From contig JAFXFO010000011.1 of assembly GCA_017520425.1 (NCBI GenBank), forward strand, positions 1 to 64,000: a stretch of DNA of 64,000 bases. Reading direction: 5' to 3'. Below, piece after piece: positions 60,496 through 64,000 of this stretch. A model generated the notes under the pieces. That model had not been told where the DNA came from and searched no databases. It worked only from the letters and a program-made list of their open reading frames with translations. Source of the stretch: Lachnospiraceae bacterium. Its GTDB lineage: Bacteria > Bacillota > Clostridia > Lachnospirales > Lachnospiraceae. Each line of letters begins with the position of its first letter. The stretch's first letter is position 1. A program made the position numbers and the translations under genes.

Positions 60496-61346
60496 CCCTC
60501 TACCTCCTCTAACATTTTTTCCAGATAGGCGGGCAGATAAAATGCCCCCACATGCAGCTTGGTGGTATAATACCTGGTCCCCAGATTCAGCTTCTTCCAC
60601 TTCTCTCCGTCGAAATCATCAATGGGGTGGTACTTCTTGCTGGCAAAGCCAAAGAGCCAATACCCTGCCGCATAGGTAGGAATGTGGGCCTGATACACTC
60701 GGCTGATGGGGAATGTATTCACGATACGCTTGTGACTTCTCTGCATGGCCTCCGCATCGTGCTTGTAAAAGGGGCTCCCCTGCTGATTCACCATGATGCC
60801 TTCCTCCCTCAGTGCATTGTAACAGATGCCGTAAAACTCTCTGGTAAAGTACCCTTCCGAAGGACCGAAAGGATCATTGGAATCCACAATAATCAAATCA
60901 TACTCCTCTTTGCAACGTCGGATAAACCGCAGCGCATTGTCATAATAAATATGGACTCTGCTGTCATCCAATCGGCTGGCATTCTCCGGCAGATAAGCCC
61001 TGCAGGCCTCCACCACCTGTGGGTCCATTTCCACCAAATCGATACGCTTAACGCTTTCATAACGGGTCAGTTCCTTCACCACTCCGCCGTCTCCTGCACC
61101 GATAACCAGCACATCCTGAATATTCGGATGTACCGACATGGGCACATGGGTAATCATTTCATCATAAATAAATTCATCCCGCTCCGTCAGCATCACATTG
61201 CCGTCCAAAGCCAGCACCTTTCCAAACTCCGGCGTTTCAAAAATATCAATTTGCTGATAATCGCTCTTGCGGGAATACAAATGCTTGTTCATACGGATGC
61301 TGTGTTTCACATCCGGTGCATGATATTCACTAAACCATAGCTCCAC
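60492..61346 (-). CDS. speE: Spermidine synthase family aminopropyltransferase
   Basis: 284 residues. It has the decarboxy-SAM site VIGAGDGGVVKELTRY, IDLVEMD, and the catalytic region IIVDSNDPFGPSEGYFTREF. It transfers an aminopropyl group to a diamine, or to agmatine in some lineages. No speD (SAM decarboxylase) is in the window. It lies between speA and speB, 13 bp after speA. Confidence 0.94.
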   Translation of the reverse strand: MELWFSEYHAPDVKHSIRMNKHLYSRKSDYQQIDIFETPEFGKVLALDGNVMLTERDEFIYDEMITHVPMSVHPNIQDVLVIGAGDGGVVKELTRYESVKRIDLVEMDPQVVEACRAYLPENASRLDDSRVHIYYDNALRFIRRCKEEYDLIIVDSNDPFGPSEGYFTREFYGICYNALREEGIMVNQQGSPFYKHDAEAMQRSHKRIVNTFPISRVYQAHIPTYAAGYWLFGFASKKYHPIDDFDGEKWKKLNLGTRYYTTKLHVGAFYLPAYLEKMLEEVEG

Positions 61347-61359
61347 TTATTTCTCCTCC

Positions 61360-62802
61360 TCACAAAAGCACGTTTAAATGCTGTATTTCCGGGTCCTCCG
61401 GTCCGGTCATGGAACAGCCCTTCACACGTGCATATTCTATATAATCCAAAATCTCCCTGGTAATCCGTTCTCCGGGTGCCAGAATCGGGATCCCCGGAGG
61501 ATAACACATGACAAACTCATTACAAACCAATCCCGCACTCTCCTGAATGGGTACACTCTTCTTCTGCGCATAAAAGGCCTCCTGGGGACTACATACCACC
61601 TCCGGGTCGATGTACTCCTGACTGAGTAATCCGCTGCTGTCCTTCTGGAATCTGCGCCGGATTTCCGTCAGGGCACTTACCAGACGCTCCAGCTCCTGAG
61701 GTCTGTCGCCGATGGATAGATAAGCCAATATATTGCCGATGTCACCAAACTCAATCTGGATGTCATACTCATCTCTTAAAAGGTCATAAACCTCAATGCC
61801 CGCCAGACCGATGTCCCTGGTATGTATACTGAGCTTGGTGGGGTCGAAATCATAGATGGAATTGCCGTTTACCAACTCCCTGCCAAAGGCATAATATCCA
61901 CCGATTTCATTGATTTCCTCCCTGGCATACTCTGCCATCCGGATCACCTTATCAAAAACTTCCCGGCCCCGAAGTGCCAGATTCCGCCTGCTGATATCCA
62001 GACTGGACATGAGCAAATAGCTTCCGGAAGTGGTCTGGGTCAGATTAATAATCTGGCGCACATGTCCCACATTCATATTGGGGCCTATGAGAAGCAAACT
62101 GGACTGGGTCAGGCTGCCACCGCTCTTATGCATGGACACGGCTGCCATATCCGCTCCTGCCGCCATGGCCGACACCGGCATATTCTCCCCGAAATAAAAA
62201 TGAGTCCCGTGAGCTTCATCCGCCAGACAATACATGCCTGCATCATGGGCCATTTTAACGATAGCTTTGATATCACTGCAAATGCCATAATAGGTAGGAT
62301 TGTTCACAAACACTGCCACTGCGTCCGGATGCTTTTCAATAGCCTTGGCAACCTGCTCCCGCTGCATGCCCAGAGAGATGCCAAGCCTATGGTCCACCTC
62401 CGGATTTACATACACAGGTACCGCACCGCAAAGCACCAGTGCATTGATGACACTGCGGTGAACGTTTCGGGGTAGTATGATTTTGTCCCCTCTTTTACAA
62501 GTGGAAAGAATCATACTCTGGACAGAACTGGTGGTGCCGCCCACCATTAAAAAAGCATGGGCCGCTCCAAAGGCCTCTGCAGCCAATTGCTCCGCCTCCT
62601 GTATGACGGACACCGGATGGCACAGGTTGTCCAAGGGTTTCATACTGTTTACATCGATACTGACACATTTCTCTCCTAAAAACTCCGCCAGTTCGGGATT
62701 GCCCCGGCCGTGCTTATGTCCCGGCACATCAAAGGGTACTACCCTCATCTGACGGAAAGTCTGTAAGGCTTCATAAATAGGTGCTTCATTTTGATTTAAC
62801 AT
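61360..62802 (-). CDS. speA: Arginine decarboxylase (Orn/Lys/Arg decarboxylase class I fold)
   Basis: 480 residues, PLP-dependent aminotransferase-fold decarboxylase. Features are VPFDVPGHKHGRGNPEL, FLMVGGTTSSVQSMIL, LADEAHGTHFYFGE and the PLP-lysine AVSMHKSGGSLTQSS, with a C-terminal domain with YPPGIPILAPGERIT. It starts the route arginine to agmatine. ATG 62802 follows GGAGGAACCCT, directly after an attenuator-like terminator. An upstream in-frame extension covers the leader RNA and is not used. Lysine decarboxylase cannot be excluded by sequence alone, but speB downstream favours arginine. Confidence 0.9.
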   Translation of the reverse strand: MLNQNEAPIYEALQTFRQMRVVPFDVPGHKHGRGNPELAEFLGEKCVSIDVNSMKPLDNLCHPVSVIQEAEQLAAEAFGAAHAFLMVGGTTSSVQSMILSTCKRGDKIILPRNVHRSVINALVLCGAVPVYVNPEVDHRLGISLGMQREQVAKAIEKHPDAVAVFVNNPTYYGICSDIKAIVKMAHDAGMYCLADEAHGTHFYFGENMPVSAMAAGADMAAVSMHKSGGSLTQSSLLLIGPNMNVGHVRQIINLTQTTSGSYLLMSSLDISRRNLALRGREVFDKVIRMAEYAREEINEIGGYYAFGRELVNGNSIYDFDPTKLSIHTRDIGLAGIEVYDLLRDEYDIQIEFGDIGNILAYLSIGDRPQELERLVSALTEIRRRFQKDSSGLLSQEYIDPEVVCSPQEAFYAQKKSVPIQESAGLVCNEFVMCYPPGIPILAPGERITREILDYIEYARVKGCSMTGPEDPEIQHLNVLL

Positions 62803-62813
62803 AGGGTTCCTCC

Positions 62814-62969
62814 AAAAAAATAAAGAGCACAAGTCATTTACACAACTTGCGCTCCATTCATCTGTTTTTATCCGATTTAAGGCAATGAGACCGGCACTCA
62901 GTCCGGCTAACACTTTACCTCGCTAAAGTCTTTGGATGAATATATAGGATTTCAGAGTCTATATAGCAA
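62814..62969 (-). promoter_or_regulatory. Polyamine operon promoter and attenuator-like leader
   Basis: On the minus strand TTGCTA (62969-62964), a 17-bp spacer and TATATA (62946-62941) start a leader of about 130 nt. It holds hairpins ACTTTA/TAAAGT (62929-62912) and GCCGG/CCGGT. A strong terminator follows, GAGCGCAAGT with ACTTGTGCTC, then TTTATTTTTTT (ending 62814), placed between promoter and speA. This predicts control by transcription attenuation; the sensed signal is unknown. The rest of 62970-63263 shows only short dyads. Confidence 0.65.
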
Positions 62970-63263
62970 CAATACTTTTACTACTCTTATTGACCGTTTC
63001 ACAAGTTTGTGCGGATGCACATTTCGGTTATAAAGTAACCAACTCAGAAATTTGAGCTTCTAACTCAATCAATAAGGCGGCAAGCCGCCAATCGGCAGTG
63101 GACCCGGCTGTCCGTATGGCCTCGACTCCCGTAGGAGTGGTCCGTAAAAATTGCTTGGAAAGACTCTGTCAAAGATTCATTCCACAGACATTTATAAAGC
63201 ATGTAAACAGAAAAGTCAATGCTTTTTTATCGACAAATTTACGGAAAACGTTATCAATTTTAT

Positions 63264-63292
63264 TTGACGTCACATCTAAATTGTCGTACAAT
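63264..63292 (+). promoter_or_regulatory. Promoter of the ThuA-like gene
   Basis: TTGACG (63264-63269), a 17-bp spacer and TACAAT (63287-63292), 51 bp before the start codon. Confidence 0.75.
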
Positions 63293-63343
63293 ATAGCACA
63301 AGAATATAAAATTATCAAAATCCAAAAAGAGAGGGTTACAACT

Positions 63344-63991
63344 ATGAAAAAAGCATTCTTTTTAACCGGTGACTATTGGCATCACGCTGATACCATCGAA
63401 CCTTTGGTGGATGTACTATTTGATAAGGCTACCTGGCAGGTAACCTTTTCTGAAAATCCCGCAGATATGCTGTCTACGGAGGCCTGGGACCTAATTCTTA
63501 CCTTCAAAGATCCTATCGAAAACGACCAGATTCCCACCCCTGTATGGTGTGATGAAGAGTGGACAAAGGCTTTATTTACCAATGTGCAAGAGAATGGCAC
63601 CGGACTGATGATTCTTCACGCTGCCCTGACAGATATGGAAGCTGACCATCCTATAGTCACCGATATGATTCAGTCCATGTTTATTACTCACCCCATGCAG
63701 TGTCCCGTGACCATGAAGCCCATCAAGGAGCATCCTGTTACAAAAGGCATCAATGAGTTCACCTTCCCGGAAAATGATGAACATTATGTGATGGAAATGA
63801 ATGCTGACGCAGATGTCATTATGCTGGCTGAAACCATTTCTCACAATGGCACACGCCCCGGTATGTGGGTAAAGGAATCCGGCAAGGGCAGAATCTGTTG
63901 CATCACTCCCGGACACACTACCAAGAATCTTCTGTGTGAGGAATATGTTAAGCTTATGAAAAATGCAATCAACTGGTGCACCAAGCAATAG
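63344..63991 (+). CDS. ThuA-like domain protein
   Basis: 215 residues, start MKKAFFLTGDYWHHADTIEP, with GTGLMILHAALTDMEADHPI, the HPV-type segment IKEHPVTKGINEFTF, DEHYVMEM and a closing GRICCITPGHTTKNLLCEEY. These match the ThuA/trehalose-utilisation glutamine-amidotransferase-like fold. ATG 63344 follows GAGAGGGTT. Members occur with sugar-metabolism genes, but none is adjacent. The reaction is unknown. The gene ends 9 bases before the window edge. Confidence 0.88.
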   Translation: MKKAFFLTGDYWHHADTIEPLVDVLFDKATWQVTFSENPADMLSTEAWDLILTFKDPIENDQIPTPVWCDEEWTKALFTNVQENGTGLMILHAALTDMEADHPIVTDMIQSMFITHPMQCPVTMKPIKEHPVTKGINEFTFPENDEHYVMEMNADADVIMLAETISHNGTRPGMWVKESGKGRICCITPGHTTKNLLCEEYVKLMKNAINWCTKQ

Positions 63992-64000
63992 GAGACCATA

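Noticed and set aside
61360-62913. Longer speA start at 62913
   Set aside because: The extra 37 codons cover the attenuator-like terminator, and the strong GGAGG site sits before ATG 62802.
63100-63145. 16S rRNA fragment (CTCCCGTAGGAGT resembles a universal 16S site)
   Set aside because: The match is only about 13 nt within a short dyad, and flanking bases do not match 16S.

Overview
The window looks like chromosome of a Lachnospiraceae-type clostridium (anaerobic Firmicute). Pointers are strong AGGAGG-type ribosome binding sites and TTGACA-17-TATAAT promoters, T-box leaders, a yybP-ykoY type manganese leader, a reverse rubrerythrin beside a Fur-family regulator, PadR/DUF2812, DUF4298 and DUF6304 proteins, and a carboxyspermidine-type polyamine operon. 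No tRNA or complete rRNA gene was found. The left edge carries what looks like an rRNA-operon spacer or leader running off the window on the minus strand.

Layout. 1-6.5 kb: two ankyrin-repeat proteins and a Fic protein, an orphan T-box leader followed by a flavodoxin fragment, then DUF6304, an aldose-1-epimerase-like protein and DUF4298. 6.5-12.4 kb (minus): a heterodimeric ABC exporter, a GH10 xylanase lipoprotein and a Gfo/Idh oxidoreductase. 12.5-16.6 kb (plus): a two-permease FtsX/MacB-type ABC system with a three-copy TTTAAG response-regulator-like box, and an RluA enzyme. 16.6-22 kb: cyclophilin lipoprotein, O-antigen-ligase-like protein, AI-2E-type permease, second RluA enzyme and a decayed gene. 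22-25.5 kb: a two-component system, a Fur-family regulator with a palindromic operator, and reverse rubrerythrin.

25.5-34.15 kb is an 8.62-kb integrative element inserted into the 3' end of the rubrerythrin gene. An 81-bp direct repeat encodes the same last 26 residues plus stop at both ends. The element carries a tyrosine integrase, decamer repeats near both ends that resemble integrase arm sites, an HNH nuclease, a WYL regulator behind two perfect hairpins, a serine recombinase, two paralogous small proteins, small DNA-binding proteins and two membrane proteins. No conjugation genes were recognised.

34.5-45.3 kb: a CAP-domain lipoprotein, a PilZ protein, a Nat-type ABC exporter, TatD, an sn-glycerol-1-phosphate-dehydrogenase-like enzyme, a HAD phosphatase, a PadR/DUF2812 pair and a methyltransferase. 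Two copies of an undescribed rod-shaped leader of about 157 nt lie here, each about 23 nt upstream of a start codon. 45.5-49.3 kb: an orphan solute-binding lipoprotein and trpBA under a T-box. 49.3-55 kb: a PD-(D/E)XK-like protein next to a nine-unit, 64-bp-period hairpin array, an MBOAT/SGNH O-acylation pair, rsmH, and mntP behind a manganese riboswitch. 55-63 kb: a polyamine operon (speA-speE-speB, a 73-bp tandem hairpin repeat, carboxynorspermidine synthase, nspC, an HD protein and a PHP protein) with an attenuator-like leader. The window ends with a ThuA-like protein.

The most unusual signals are non-coding. They are the paired rod leaders, whose outer stems differ in sequence but keep pairing, and three loci of repeated short dyads with locus-specific stem sequences. 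The integrative element at the rubrerythrin gene is the clearest mobile structure. All family calls are from reading the sequence; no database search was run.
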